NCBI GenBank assembly: GCA_965644315.1
Contig: CBFFRQ010000068.1
Coordinates: 1,364,001 to 1,428,000, forward strand
Reading direction: 5' to 3'
Length of the DNA: 64,000 nt
From: Caecitellus pseudoparvulus
Lineage: Eukaryota; Bigyra: Bicosoecida
Position 1 is the stretch's first letter. Every line of letters starts with the position of its first letter. Shown piece after piece: positions 40,022 to 52,079 of the stretch. Below the pieces are notes generated by a model, which saw only the letters and a list, made by a program, of their open reading frames with translations, searched no databases and was not told the DNA's origin. Both the position numbers and the translations under genes were made by a program.

Positions 40022-41410
40022 ATGCAGAGCACAGGTGGCCTTGCCAGTCTGCCTTCAAGCCGGCAACACAAGCTTGTGCGGGAGGGGGCGCTGGCGCGAA
40101 TCTCTGCTTGGGTGGGTCAGATACGGAGACACTCTGAAGCAAGGGCGATGACCAGGACTCTGCACAACGTGAACTCAGAGCGTCGCTCTTCCCTCCAGTA
40201 TTCTCCCATGGCCGGTGGACCGGGGGGCGCAGCTGTACACGAGAGGAGCGGGCCAGGTACCCCAGCTCAGCTTTACAGTGAAGCTTGTGAGGGAGACATT
40301 TCCCCCGAGCACTTGCTGGGGCTATTGTCTGACACAGACCGTCGTATGCGTGCAGGCTTGCCTGTTCCACTGCTGTCCCCAGCTGAAGAGGCTGCCTTAG
40401 GCAAAGCGCCCTCTTTGCCAGCTGCAGCCAGGACGCGTACGCAGCGGCATACTCGCAGCGGCCAGAGGCAGAATCGCAGAAAATCAAGCAAGGCGCCCGG
40501 CTTCACTGGGTTCAGCCGCCCTCAAACACCTTCAAATCCTGCGCACGGCCGCTTGCACCGCGCACTGCTGCCCACTCCGACATCTTCCCTTACCGCACAC
40601 GGGGCCATGAACAACCTGGCAGCGATCAGGATGGCATCTGAGCGAGAGTCCAGCATCCGCTCGCAGCGTGACCGTTCACGTACTGCCCGCAGCAGGTCTC
40701 CAACCCCCCCCGCAGTTCCCGCAGTGCAAACGGATCCTTGCCAAGCTCGCTTGGCCAGTGAGGGTGCAGTAGGGGGATGTAGTCATGAGTCGGACGTCCC
40801 GAACACTGAGCTCCACAGCCTGTACCCGGCCTCCCTTCCAAGTTCCTCTTCGCCGTGTGCCACGCCTGCCCCCAAGCAGACCAAGAGGCAGAGACGGCGG
40901 GAGGCCAGGCGGCGCCGGGCTGCCCAGAGAGCTGCTCACGTCGCCGCGATGGCACAGCCAGTCAGACACAAGTGTGTGGAAAAGACCCTCTCTCGCCATG
41001 AGCGCCTGAAGGTGGAGTTGAAACAGATTCAGGCAGTTCGCGACGCTGCCTTGGCTGGACGCCGCGTCTCATTGCCCCCGCCGTCCTCCCGAACTCAAGC
41101 CGACACGCACTCCATTGGCCTGGGAGCCGCTTCCCAAGTAGATAATCGCCTCGTTGCAAAAATTGCGGCTGCACGAGCTGCAGCAGCTCGTGCAATTGAC
41201 CTTGCAAGCGCAACTCGAGCCGGTCACATCCCAGGGGTAGGCATTTCCTCTCCGTATGCTTTGCCTGTGATCCCCCCCGCAATGGGGTGGAATACCAGCG
41301 CAGTGGCACGTCCTATTTCGTCCCCGCCACGCCCCCGGAGTGCTGCTGTCCGACGGCCTGCCTCAGCTGGGCAGGCTGCTGTCTCAAGCGATACCGCCAG
41401 CGTATGGTGA
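40022..41410 (+). CDS. Basic, disordered Ser/Arg-rich protein
   Basis: 462 aa from ATG 40022, single exon. Low complexity throughout with Arg-rich clusters (RTRTQRHTRSGQRQNRRKSS, TKRQRRREARRRRAAQRAA) and RS-type segments (RSQRDRSRTARSRSPTPP). One predicted helix (HERLKVELKQIQAVRDAALA). No domain recognised. Basic clusters suggest nuclear or RNA-associated localisation, or binding to microtubules or another acidic partner. It follows the coiled-coil gene on the same strand by 228 bp. Confidence 0.55.
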   Translation: MQSTGGLASLPSSRQHKLVREGALARISAWVGQIRRHSEARAMTRTLHNVNSERRSSLQYSPMAGGPGGAAVHERSGPGTPAQLYSEACEGDISPEHLLGLLSDTDRRMRAGLPVPLLSPAEEAALGKAPSLPAAARTRTQRHTRSGQRQNRRKSSKAPGFTGFSRPQTPSNPAHGRLHRALLPTPTSSLTAHGAMNNLAAIRMASERESSIRSQRDRSRTARSRSPTPPAVPAVQTDPCQARLASEGAVGGCSHESDVPNTELHSLYPASLPSSSSPCATPAPKQTKRQRRREARRRRAAQRAAHVAAMAQPVRHKCVEKTLSRHERLKVELKQIQAVRDAALAGRRVSLPPPSSRTQADTHSIGLGAASQVDNRLVAKIAAARAAAARAIDLASATRAGHIPGVGISSPYALPVIPPAMGWNTSAVARPISSPPRPRSAAVRRPASAGQAAVSSDTASVW

Positions 41411-41592
41411 GTCCCTGCACAGATGATGCATTCAGATTTCTTCCTCAGCACCACCACCAGCGGCACCCGGTGTCGCTTCCGAGAACTGGGCCACAAGCTC
41501 CTGTGCTGCAGCCAGCCCACTTGCACTTGCAAGAGCGTCGGCGTTGGAGTCCTATGTGCAGAAACGAGGATGAGGTGCAGAAGTGAAACACG

Positions 41593-42008
41593 TTACGCTT
41601 CGCGATGAAACCTTACAATGTACGTTTCCAGATCTGCAAGCGCCCTCTTGAAGCGTTTCAGTGTGTCTGGAATCATCATCTCAGTCTCTGCGAGAACCTC
41701 ATTCTGAAACAGGCAGCAGAGCACGTGCACCAGACGTGACGCCCTGTACTTGAGCCCCCACGCACTTGCTTCTTGATGTCGTACTCGTCCATCCCAGAGG
41801 CAATCATTGTCTCCACCTTTTTCTTTTGCTCGCTTGCTTCGGCTTTGTATGCTTCATATTCCTTGTTCAGCCTGCAGCGCGGCAAGATGCGGCAGGTGTG
41901 GTGAGTGCCGTTGCACTGGCGTTTCATGCTGTCTCACCGACGAACGGAGCCCGACTTGATTCGGAGCTGCTTCTCCTCGCGAGTCTCCCCAGATGCTTTA
42001 GATGCCAT
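41593..42008 (-). CDS. TBCA: Tubulin-binding cofactor A
   Basis: complement(join(41593..41703,41766..41871,41938..42008)), 95 aa, slightly shorter than the human protein. It is a three-helix bundle: LRIKSGSVRRLNKEYEAYKA (helix 1), then KKKVETMIASGMDEYDIKKQ with the family's YDIKKQ, then NEVLAETEMMIPDTLKRFKR with the conserved MIPD kink and final helix ALADLETYIVRF. TBCA captures beta-tubulin folding intermediates in the tubulin assembly pathway in the cytosol. Both introns (donors GTGAGA and GTGCGT) restore the frame. It shares an upstream region with the divergent ferredoxin gene. Confidence 0.92.
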
Positions 42009-42374
42009 TGTGCTTGCTTGCAGGAGGGGGCTTTTTTGGGTACAAGTATGTGCCCTGCGTAAGTGACGTCGCAACAGGCGTGTTGGTGCTGGGCAACGCT
42101 CTCGTTCAGAGCTGCACAAGGCTAGCGAGGAGGACGTTGTAAGGAATGTAACTCCTTCCTCCCTCTGCAACATTGGTGGCACGCGACTTGCTTCGGGGAC
42201 GTGCAGAGCCAGGTCAGTGTGGGAAGGAGGGGAGCTCCACCCCCCCCCCCCCTCAAGTAGCCCTGGGGAGCTGCCTCTCCACATCCTCAGTCAAAATCAT
42301 CGCGAGGGAACCCGATACAGGCTGAACAGCACGAAGCCACCGTCCCACTCATCCTTCAAAGATTCTTTTGCAGC
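42009..42374. other. Shared upstream region of TBCA and ferredoxin genes
   Basis: 366 bp between two divergent start codons. Contains a run of 13 C at 42240-42252. No CAATTTCCGC box inside; the nearest copy lies in ferredoxin exon 1. Presumed bidirectional promoter. Confidence 0.45.
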
Positions 42375-43184
<810 letters not shown>

Positions 43185-43188
<4 letters not shown>

Positions 43189-43520
43189 TCGGACACGGGG
43201 GTAAACTCGAGCTGTACAGACTTGTTGCGCTCTACCGGGCTTTGCCCCCCTGCGGTTCTGCCAGCACCACACGCGCCCTGGGCGTTCACGGTGCTGCACG
43301 CTGCACTCGCCGAGCAACAACTGTGCCCAGTTTTTGGGGCCGAAGCAAATTCATGCTTAGTTCCACTTTGTGCGATGATCTTGTCTGCGATACTGTCCAT
43401 CTCTTCCCAGCATGTGGCCGGCAGCTGCTGCTGCGTTTCCAGTCTGGCTGCTTCAGTTGGCTGGGACTCTGCAAGCTGCCGATAGCCGCACGTCCATCTT
43501 CGTAACCTGGGGAGGGGCAT
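43185..43520 (-). CDS. Small hypothetical protein, convergent with ferredoxin
   Basis: 111-aa frame from ATG 43520 (or an upstream exon near 43641, MAGRRGRFD...). Segments such as ARLETQQQLPATCWEEMDSI and NKSVQLEFTPVSD could be genuine, and its stop overlaps the ferredoxin stop as TTAG, the same arrangement seen at COQ6. No family recognised; low confidence. It may be only a chance frame in the ferredoxin 3' flank. Confidence 0.25.
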
Positions 43521-43718
43521 TCTTCCGGTGCGAAGTGCAGCATCTTTGCTGCCTGCTGCGCGGGGAACTCAACGGAAGGGACCACAGAGAGTGAGCACCT
43601 GCAGCTGCTGCAGCGTCGAAACGCCCACGGCGGCCTGCCATCGCTCAGATCGACAGCGACACTGCTTCAAGGAGGTTCAGATAAACTTTTCGATCATGCA
43701 TTCAACGTTCATTCAATG
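43189..43718. other. Region between ferredoxin and the four-TM gene
   Basis: About 530 bp. Apart from the weak minus-strand frame at 43185-43520 I see no gene or box here; it should hold the 3' ends of both neighbours. Confidence 0.35.
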
Positions 43719-45265
43719 TCAAGTGTACGAGACAGAGGAATGCCCTGCCCCTGCAGTCAACGGCTGCGCGGCGCCGTACGGGTTGCCCATGGTGTCTTGG
43801 TGGGGGTCCGGGGATCCCCACACAGCCGCAACCACCTCTTCAGTGCTGTCAAAGGCAGCAGCTGTGAATGTGAAGATTGCCAGCGAGACGAAACCCAGCC
43901 CAATCCCGGCTCCCCACACAGCCACGCTGGTTAGGAAGCTTGCCGCTAGCGCATCCAGCCCCTCCCCTTCTGGATCAAAAATACAGTTCGGGGACGGGGC
44001 ATAGTACTGGGCTACGGAGACCAAGCTTGCTGTTTCATGAGCTGCCTGCACGGCGCATTCCGCGGGGACAGCCCCAACACTTGTGAACGGGGTCTGCTCG
44101 GTGCAGTTTGAGCCGGGCAGGTATTGGCTGTACACTTTCTCGGAAATGTCTTTGCAAGAGAGGAAGCTCTCCCCCAAAGCCGCAGCTTGAAAGCCATAGT
44201 ACACATTCACTGCAAGCAGTGCAAGGGTGATCGCCAGCGTGGTGCCCGTGACGAACCGGGTCCAATTGAAGCACCGAGTGTGCTGCTCCGTGGTGACGCG
44301 GCCTTCGGCGGAGGTGCTCACAGTGACCTCTGTGGGCTTGCGCGCACAGCAGAGACACCCGACAGACTGCAGTGTAAAGAATGCGCTGATCAAGACTAGT
44401 ACGCCTGTCCATGCTCCGATGTACACGACTCCTGAGCGGGGCACCCAAGGTGCCAGGCTCGACGACGGCGTCACATTGTCAGCGTTGGCACTCGCCCAAG
44501 GGTGCCTGCTCTGCATCATGCCTCCCACCCGCGCACCCAAGGTATCAGCTGCGGGTGCACACAGTGTCTGGGCAAGGGCGCGGCCCTCCTTGAAGGTGTT
44601 CAGAGTGAGCACGTTGGTGCCGCCAGCGCACTGTTCCATGAGGAACCCCAGCACGTCCTTGTCGTTCACGTACGAATGGCCCAAGTCAGTGCCTGCACAG
44701 GGCAAAAGGCAGGTATGGTGCTGGCAAGTGTCAGAGGAAGCACGGGCCCCAGTGCCGAGCGGCGCTGGTGAATCGAGGACTCACTGGTTCGGTTGAAGTC
44801 TTTCACAGTGTCGTTGCGAAACACGGCTGATGCCAGGGATGCGCAGCCCAGCAGCGCACTCAGCTTGCATGCAGAGCGGGCAACGGTTCCTGCCGCCTCG
44901 CCTACTGGGAAGTGCAACGTGCCGTCCACATCCTTGCTGCTCAGCCCTGCGCATGGTGTGAGCGAGGCGGCCTGTGCCAGCGCGGACCAAGCGCGGGCAA
45001 TGAGGAACACCAACCTCCATACAGTGCCAAGCGAACATCCAGATTCATGGAGCTGTAAGCCCCAAAGATGAGCATGATGCAGCTTGCCTGTGCGCATCGT
45101 GAGCCACGGATTCGAGCGGGTGAGCACCACCGAGAGGTTTCCAGGAAAGGCGCAGCCAGCCCGCCAGGGCAAGGCTCAAAGACCCACCAGACTCATAAGG
45201 ACAGCCAGGGCAAGAAAAATTATGCCAAAGCATCGCCCACAGGCGGTCACTTTGCCGTTGCACAT
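43719..45265 (-). CDS. Four-TM integral membrane protein of unknown family
   Basis: complement(join(43719..44692,44785..44946,45015..45087,45188..45265)), 428 aa. A long first hydrophobic stretch (FGIIFLALAVLMSL followed by SCIMLIFGAY), then a ~150-residue loop with glycosylation sequon FNRT and several Cys, TM2 (VVYIGAWTGVLVLISAFFTL), a Cys pair CLCC, TM3 (TGTTLAITLALLAVNVYYGF), a second loop with NCT, and TM4 (SVAVWGAGIGLGFVSLAIFT). The tail is short and Gly/Pro-rich. The topology (two large Cys-containing luminal loops) is tetraspanin-like but the CCG motif is absent, so I do not assign the family. Introns are phases 0, 1 and 1. Confidence 0.75.
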
Positions 45266-45534
45266 GACGGGGTCGTTGAGAGGGTGGCAAGACTCTCACA
45301 GCGGAGGTGTGGTGTTGGGGCCACAAGGCGTGAGCAGGACGTGTGTCAAGCTTCAGGCTGATAGCGCTCGAGAAGTCAGGGTGGGGAATAGGTTTGGACG
45401 TTGTCGTTTTGGGCATGAGCTGGTTATGTGATCAAATGCATTCCTACCACTGATGACCCCCCCTCCCTTCCAGCCAATCTCACCGCCAACGCCCACAACC
45501 CGGCCGTGCGAGGGAGAAGTCTGGCAAGGCCCGC

Positions 45535-48500
45535 CTACATGATCCCCTGGCCTCCGATCGTCTTCCGAGCAGCTGTCATGGCCTTCCTTAGCTTCTTTCC
45601 CTTCCCAAGGCGCTTTTTCATGGCCTGCCTGCTGAACTGCCACGCTTCTGGGTGGCGGGGCACTGCAGGGTGGACGATGCCCATTTCACGGCATCGCATT
45701 CGTACCAAGTGAGCGAAGCGCTCTGGGCAAGTCATCCCCTGATCGCTCATGTGCTGGAGTACGTCGATTGCATCCCGGATGCGGTACTCGCGGGCGTAGC
45801 CATGGACCAGCGTACCCAGAATCTGCTCGCTTGGCCTCAACCCATGGTCTTCCATGAGCGCCACAAGCTGCTCGGCGACATCAATGCGCTTCGCCTTCTC
45901 GTGCATCGCTACCAGCCATCGAAACGTACGCTCGTCTGGCTTTTCACCAGCGGCGCGAAACTCTCTGTCAATGAACGCGTATGCCTCCTTCGGTCTGCCA
46001 GCTCGAGCAAACATCTGCACCATGGTGTTCAGCGTGACAATATCAGGCTGCACCTCTGCCTTGGCCATTTCGCCACCAAAAACCCCCTTCGCCTCCCGCA
46101 GCATGACTTCTCGCGCCTCATTCACATTAGTGGGGAGAGGCTTGGACAGCCACTGCACACCGGCCATGACTTCGTCTGAAAAAGCTTTCAGCGCCATGAC
46201 GCGGTGCTCTTCCACACTGCCTGGTGTTGCCAAGTCCTGCAATTCGCCCTGACTGTCAAGCCTTGCCTCGCCAACTCTCTGGAGGACTTCTGCAGGGGCG
46301 GCCTCGTCTCCGCCGAGGGGAGTCACTGGCAAGGCATGTTGCTGGCGTCCATCTTCCCGCACTGCAGAGTCGGCAACGTCCAGCTTCTGCATCGCCAGCA
46401 GCACATCCAAGCCCCCCATCCTCCCACTTGACGCAGCCCTAGCAGCTCGGTCATGTGGTGAGTCTGTGGCATCCACAAGCAGCCGCTCAAGGGTCCCCAA
46501 GCCAGCTGCATGCTCGTCGACTCCCTGGCGCAATTTGCTGTGCAAGCGGCGCACTCGTCGAATAGGAGCTTCGGCCCGCCGCCGCTCCTGGGCGATGCCT
46601 TGGAGCTCTTCTGGGCTGTACTGGCTCGCATCGATGCCTGGGACCTTGTACACTTTCTTTCCGAGGCGGAGTGTTGCCTCGTCGTCCGTCTCGACCAGCT
46701 CTGCTACCAAAGTGTCGTCCTGACGGGTTGCGTTACCCAGCAGTCCCTCGGCTTCCTCCTCGGCCTCCTGAAGAGCTTGGCTGATTGACTGCTTTTGGGC
46801 GTCCTGTTCAGACAAAAATCCATCATCCTCAAGTCCCACGAGCGACGCAAGCTCCGCGGGGGTCACCCCAGGCATGTGCGCGAGTGCTCGAATGCGATCT
46901 TCCTCAGCGCCAGCTGAAGCAGAGGCAAGCAAGGCACGCTGCTGGGCAGCAGCGGCCGCTTCCTGCATGCTTGCAGAGTCTGGGGCAAGCCCTGCATCGG
47001 GTGCATCTGGGGTTGGCAACGCCAAGCCGGTGTCCAACACCTCAGCAGCTGAGGGCTGCTGAGGAAGCTGAGTGCCAGCAGGGGGGGGCACTCGTGCTGA
47101 GGGGTCACGTGTCACGACCTGCAGCCACTCTATGTGCTCTTGCACAATTTCAGATGGGGTGTCTTCCGTGCGATTGTCTGTCTTGGGGTTCGGTGCCGCA
47201 GCCGACGAAGAAAGCGAAAGTTCTAGTCGACCAAAGTGAATGTCTACCCCCGCGTTGGGTGAGCCACCCGCAAGTGCATCCCCCTGGCCTTCTCCAACTG
47301 ACAGGGCACCCGCTGCCTCAGCTTGCAGGGTGTCAAGCTGAGAAAACCCGGTTGGTTCCGTCCCCGCCACGTTGCTCATGCGGGCTGCAGCCAGCCGAGC
47401 TGGCGAGCTCGCTTGAACGGCAGCTGCCACTTTGGCGTCGGGCAACGCTGCATAGGCGTCCGGGGTGTCTTCAGGTGCCTCCCGCGTCAATGATGCAGGG
47501 CGAGGAAGATAGTCCCAACCAGTGATTGCCCAGCCTGCCCTGCGGCGGCGAATGAGCCCTGGAGGCGTGCGTGCCTTCCCCGATGCCACGGGCTCCCAAA
47601 TGACTCCTTTGGAGTCCACAGTCTGCGTTGGATCGTAGCCTACGTATGGCAGGCCCGCTGGCCGCCCGTCTAGCCCAGGGGCCATTCCTGGCACTGAGCG
47701 CAGGTCCCTTGCGTCTTCTGAGAAGACAACACTCGCACCAGCTGAAGTCGCTCCCTCCCACACTGCCACCATGGGTTGAACCAACTCAGGGGCTACAGCC
47801 CGGTTCGCAATCGGGCCACCCAGAACGCCCTCTGTCTGCTCAGGATGCATGGTATGCCCGAGGTCCTCCTCACAGCTTGAACTGGCAGCGGTGCCATCCT
47901 CTGACTTGAAGCGGGCGGCTCGCCACTTGCGTGCACGCTGCGCAAGCGCGTCTGTCTCCATGCCGTCTTCTTCACCTGCCATCCGGGCCGAGGGGTTGCT
48001 TTCTCCATCGCTGGGTATGCTACCTGAGAAGTGTGATACACGCTGAGACAGTGCGGGTACAGTGACAGCGCTGTGGAAGTGCTCAAGGTCTGAAGGTGCT
48101 TCTTCACTGGCACAGCTATCTGAGAGAAAGCCGCCTGACGTGAGCCGGCTTCGTCGTGTGGGGGGCAGCGACAAGACCAGCTCTCCTGCAGGGGCGAGCT
48201 CCCTGAAGTCGTCTAAAGCTGTGCTTTGACCTGTACGGGCAAGCTTTGGTGCCAATCTGGGTGACGCGGCGACGTCCTCCGGCACGCCACGCTGTGGCGG
48301 CTGCGAGTTCAAGAGAGGCGTTGAAGTCTGCCCTCCACCACCGAGGGCACCAGCGAGCAGGGCCAAGGCTCCTGGGCGCCGTGCCACAGTCTGAATCGGA
48401 CGTGGCCCGGGCCCAGAAGCTGAATGGCGCTCCACCTGAAGCGCTTCGCCGTCGGCCCACTGAAGCCGGGCAGAGAGTGACGGCCGATCGGAGCCAACGC

Positions 48501-51500
48501 GGGCTTGCTGGGGCGCTGGGATTCTTTCATCCCCAGCATCGCCTGCTTCAGCTACAAGTTCGCCTGCGGTCGCAACAGCTTGCTCCGCCAGGGATGCCAC
48601 TTGCTCAGGAGAGAAGTCCTGAGAGTCTGCAGCCATCGTGGCCAGGCTCTGGAGCTGTGCAGATGCCCTGGGCTGCGCACCAGGGCTTTGGCCGCCTTGC
48701 GCAATGGCTGTCATGAAGTTCCCAACGTAGTCCATGTCCTGCGCAGAGCTAGGCTCGTTGAGGGGGCCCAACGCCGGACCATGCGTGCCTTGCAAGCTGT
48801 CTGGCGCAACAGAGGCTAGTGCTGCCTCTGCCCCCCCCTCCTGAACCAGCGCGAGATCAAGCCCCTCTATCCCCCCTTGCAAGGTTGCGGCTTGGAGTTT
48901 ATCAAGCCGCTCGCCCACGAGCTTGGCGCTGCGGTCAGCTCGAAACATGACGTCCGCCCGGATGGCTGCCTCCACTTCATCAAAATCCAAGTCTTCATCC
49001 CAATCGGGCGTAGAAGTGTTCAGGTGGCTGTCCACATCTGGTGGCGAGAAAATGTACTCGGGTAGGGGCTGCCCATCAATGGTTGCCTCAGCAGCGGCGG
49101 CGTCACCATCCATGCTCACCCCCTCGTTCACTTCCCTGGCCAGGTTATCGTCAATCACCGCAGCCATGCTATCCAAGGATGCAGGGAGGCCGAGAGCTAG
49201 GGCCAGCGCAGCTTTCGCAGCGGCATTATCCCCTGGAGCAGCAGCAGCTGCTTTGAGGAAATCAAGAGTATCGCTCTCTCTTGCCACATCACCCTGCCCC
49301 AGCAACAGCTCCATGTTGCGGCTGTCTGCGGCCAAGTCCCGTTCCTCTCTGGAGTGCGGGACCCAGCCCATGAGCCCGTCACTCTCCTCGCCTGAAGATG
49401 CTGCCCCGTCGCCTAGAGCGACTGCGCCGCCCCCTGGCAGCTGACTTGGGTCCTGCCGAGCCGTCAAGCTGCAACTGGAACTTGCGAGGGACTGTAGCAG
49501 TGCGCCAACATCACCGCCAGTTGCTTGGGCTGACAAAGCAGTGGCATGGAGCATGGCCAAGGCTTCTTTTGCTGGAGCTGCGTGGTACGTGGCGGGGCCC
49601 AGCCGAGCGAGGTCGTCAGACAAGCTTCCCTCACGCACGACGACCTCGCCGTCTTGCTTCAGCGCCTGCACTTGCGCCTGCACCGCCGGCTCTGGGGAGC
49701 CGTCAACAGCTGCAGCTGCAGCGTCTAATTCAGTGAAGAGCTTCATGTCGTCCGAGATGGGAAGCCCGAGCGCGGTTCGAAACGCGACAATGTCCCGCCC
49801 AAGGCCCCTGTACCGCTCGATGCGACGCTGCACGTGCGCTTGTACCTCTTCATCTGAGTCTTCAGTGTCCGTGTCTGGCCGCCCATGCAGCAGTTCCCAC
49901 TCCATGTCAGCCACGACATCAGCCCCCACACCTTGGGCAATCAAACCGTCCCTCAGGCGCAGGTACTCCGGATGACGAAGTGCCTGCGGGTCCACCGGGG
50001 GCAACAAACCCTCTTCATCAGAGTGGGCCGCCAGACGGGGGTCGTCTTCCCCGCGCTCCATGAGCTCCTCTTCTTCTGGGGTCGTGTGGCTGGCCTTGCG
50101 TGCAAAGTAGTCTTGGAGCAAGCGAGCCGCGAGCTCCTTACGGCCCGCTGCGTCTGGTGGCACTATGAAGCGCTTGTCAGCCACTTCCACCTCCTCCGCT
50201 GGATTCAGCGCGGGGGTTCCTTCGCCCAGCAGGTGGACTCCATCAGTCGCAATGTCCACCAGGGCTGCTTGAGCTTCCTCCCCAGTCGGTGTACGAGCTT
50301 TGACATACGTCATGCCTCTGGCATACACTGACAGGAGAGTGTTGAAAGTCACTATGTCAGGCCGCACGCCCTCCTCAGACATGGACTTCATGTAGTCCTT
50401 CGCGCGGTTTACGTCACCTGACTGGGAGCAGGCAAGCAGCGCTGCGTTGTAGGTCCTGCGGTCTGGAGCCAAGCCGTGCGCCTTCATTTGCTGCACCAGG
50501 GCATGGGCTTGCTGAAACACGCCCTCTCGCATGCTGCGCGCAGCCGAGTAAATGAGGGCATTGAACGTAACATGAGTTGGCTGTACACCCGCTTGCAGCA
50601 TCTCAGTGTGCAGATTCATGGCCCTTTCGTGCCGGTCTGCACGTCCGCAAGCTGCCATCATGACGCTGAAAGCAACCGCATCTGGCTCCGCGTGGTACCG
50701 CCGCATGTGGTCCCACGTCGCCCACTGGCGATCCAGATCCCCCGCATGGTAGCAGCCAGCGAGCAAGTGTGTCCAGACATCCACTGTCACTGGCACCGCC
50801 TCGGCGTCCATGTCGTTGAGCAGGTCAAACGCGGCGTCAAGGCGACCGCTCCGGACAAGAGCGTCCATGGCAGCGCCGTAGGCGACACTGTCCGGCTGCA
50901 CCCCAGCTTTCCGCATGCTGGTCAGGATATCCACGGCCGCTTCTCCGTTACGCTGCGCCGCACAGGCTGAAATGGCTGCCGTGAACGTGTGCAGGGAGGG
51001 TGGAATCCCAGCAGAAGCCATGCTTCGGAGGACGTCCATTGCATCCCCGAACCGGCGCTGGGCCCCAAAGACACGGATGAGATAGTTGTACACCTCCTCT
51101 GATTTGGGGATACTGCCGTCTTCGAGGCCTGCCTGGATGTCCGCCGCATCCTCCTGTACCAAGCCTGCAAACAGAAGAAACGAGGTGCGGAAATTGCACG
51201 GCATCGTTCATGCCAAGGATCACACTCTACTCTGCGTTAAGGATGGCTCCACAGCACAAACACCGCCGCAACAAAAGCCATAGTATCCATCACGCACACC
51301 AGGCTGATCGCATGAAACGTACGCTGGCTCGCAGGGACAGGAGAGGTGCGCAGTGTTGCGATGGCTTGGGCCACTGCACCGTACTCTCTGAACTGCGCTT
51401 CAGCCTCCTCTGCGGTGCGGCTGGGCATGAAAATTTCTTGACAGGCCTCCTCGCGTGCTTCAACGAGGGCAGCTTGTTCAGCACGGGCTTTGCGCTCCCT

Positions 51501-51668
51501 TCGCTGGCGTTTCTTGCTCAGGTGTTTTCGCCAGTTCTTTACTCGGTCACCTTTCTGCGTTGTCCAGCGCTTCGCCGAGGGCAATGAACTATGCAAAGCC
51601 CTGGCACAGACATGTGTCAGAATCGGGTGGCACTCTTGACCGCCATTGCGTGCGGCAAGACGCCACAT
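45535..51668 (-). CDS. Giant mitochondrial pentatricopeptide repeat protein
   Basis: Proposed complement(join(45535..51153,51300..51668)), 1995 aa. The N-terminus (MWRLAARNGGQ, then HVCARALHSS) looks like a mitochondrial presequence. About eight PPR motifs follow in exon 2 (for example VYNYLIRVFGAQRRFGDAMD, TFTAAISACAAQRNGEAAVD, TFNALIYSAARSMREGVFQQ, TYNAALLACSQSGDVNRAKD). Roughly 1,200 residues of acidic, Ala/Ser-rich probably disordered sequence come next, then several more PPRs near the C-terminus (TLNTMVQMFARAGRPKEAYA, TFRWLVAMHEKAKRIDVAEQ) and a basic end. PPR proteins bind organellar RNA for processing, editing or translation. The intron contains a CAATTTCCGC box; acceptor GTACAG was chosen for frame. 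Confidence 0.85.
51185..51196. promoter_or_regulatory. CAATTTCCGC box (CAATTTCCGCAC on the minus strand)
   Basis: Exact copy within the first intron of the giant PPR gene, about 30 nt before its 3' splice site. Confidence 0.6.
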
Positions 51669-52067
51669 GGCCCCCCCGAGTGGATAGCTCGCATGCACGA
51701 TCGCACGCCACGTCACGCTGCTGGCTGGACACGGCAAGCCCTTTGCAATGAAAAGCAGGAATCAACGCAATTGCGCATCTAGATTGCTGCGTGAGACCTG
51801 AGAACACGAGTCCGGATGGGGGAAATTAGTTTAGCAACTTGACTGAGTCTGGAGCGTGGAAGATGATCCTGGCTGCCAACTGGCGAGCACAGGTGCACTT
51901 ACTGGACTGATCTTTCTCGTTCTTTTGAAGTCGCTTTAAAAAACAACAACAACAAACACCCAAAAGCATCCACAGCCGAGTCCTCCAGTGGCTGCGCCCT
52001 CCTGCTGCATCTGACTGCTCCGATTCGCACAGGCACTTTGCAGTGTTGATAGGTTCATTGGACAAGC
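51669..52067. other. Divergent upstream region of PPR and JmjC genes
   Basis: About 400 bp. Contains an A-rich stretch with repeated AAC (51939-51960). The CAATTTCCGC-type box at its right end overlaps the JmjC start codon. No other gene seen. Confidence 0.4.
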
Positions 52068-52079
52068 CGATTTCCGCAT
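52068..52079. promoter_or_regulatory. CAATTTCCGC box variant (CGATTTCCGCAT)
   Basis: Overlaps the ATG (52078) of the JmjC-domain gene. Confidence 0.5.
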
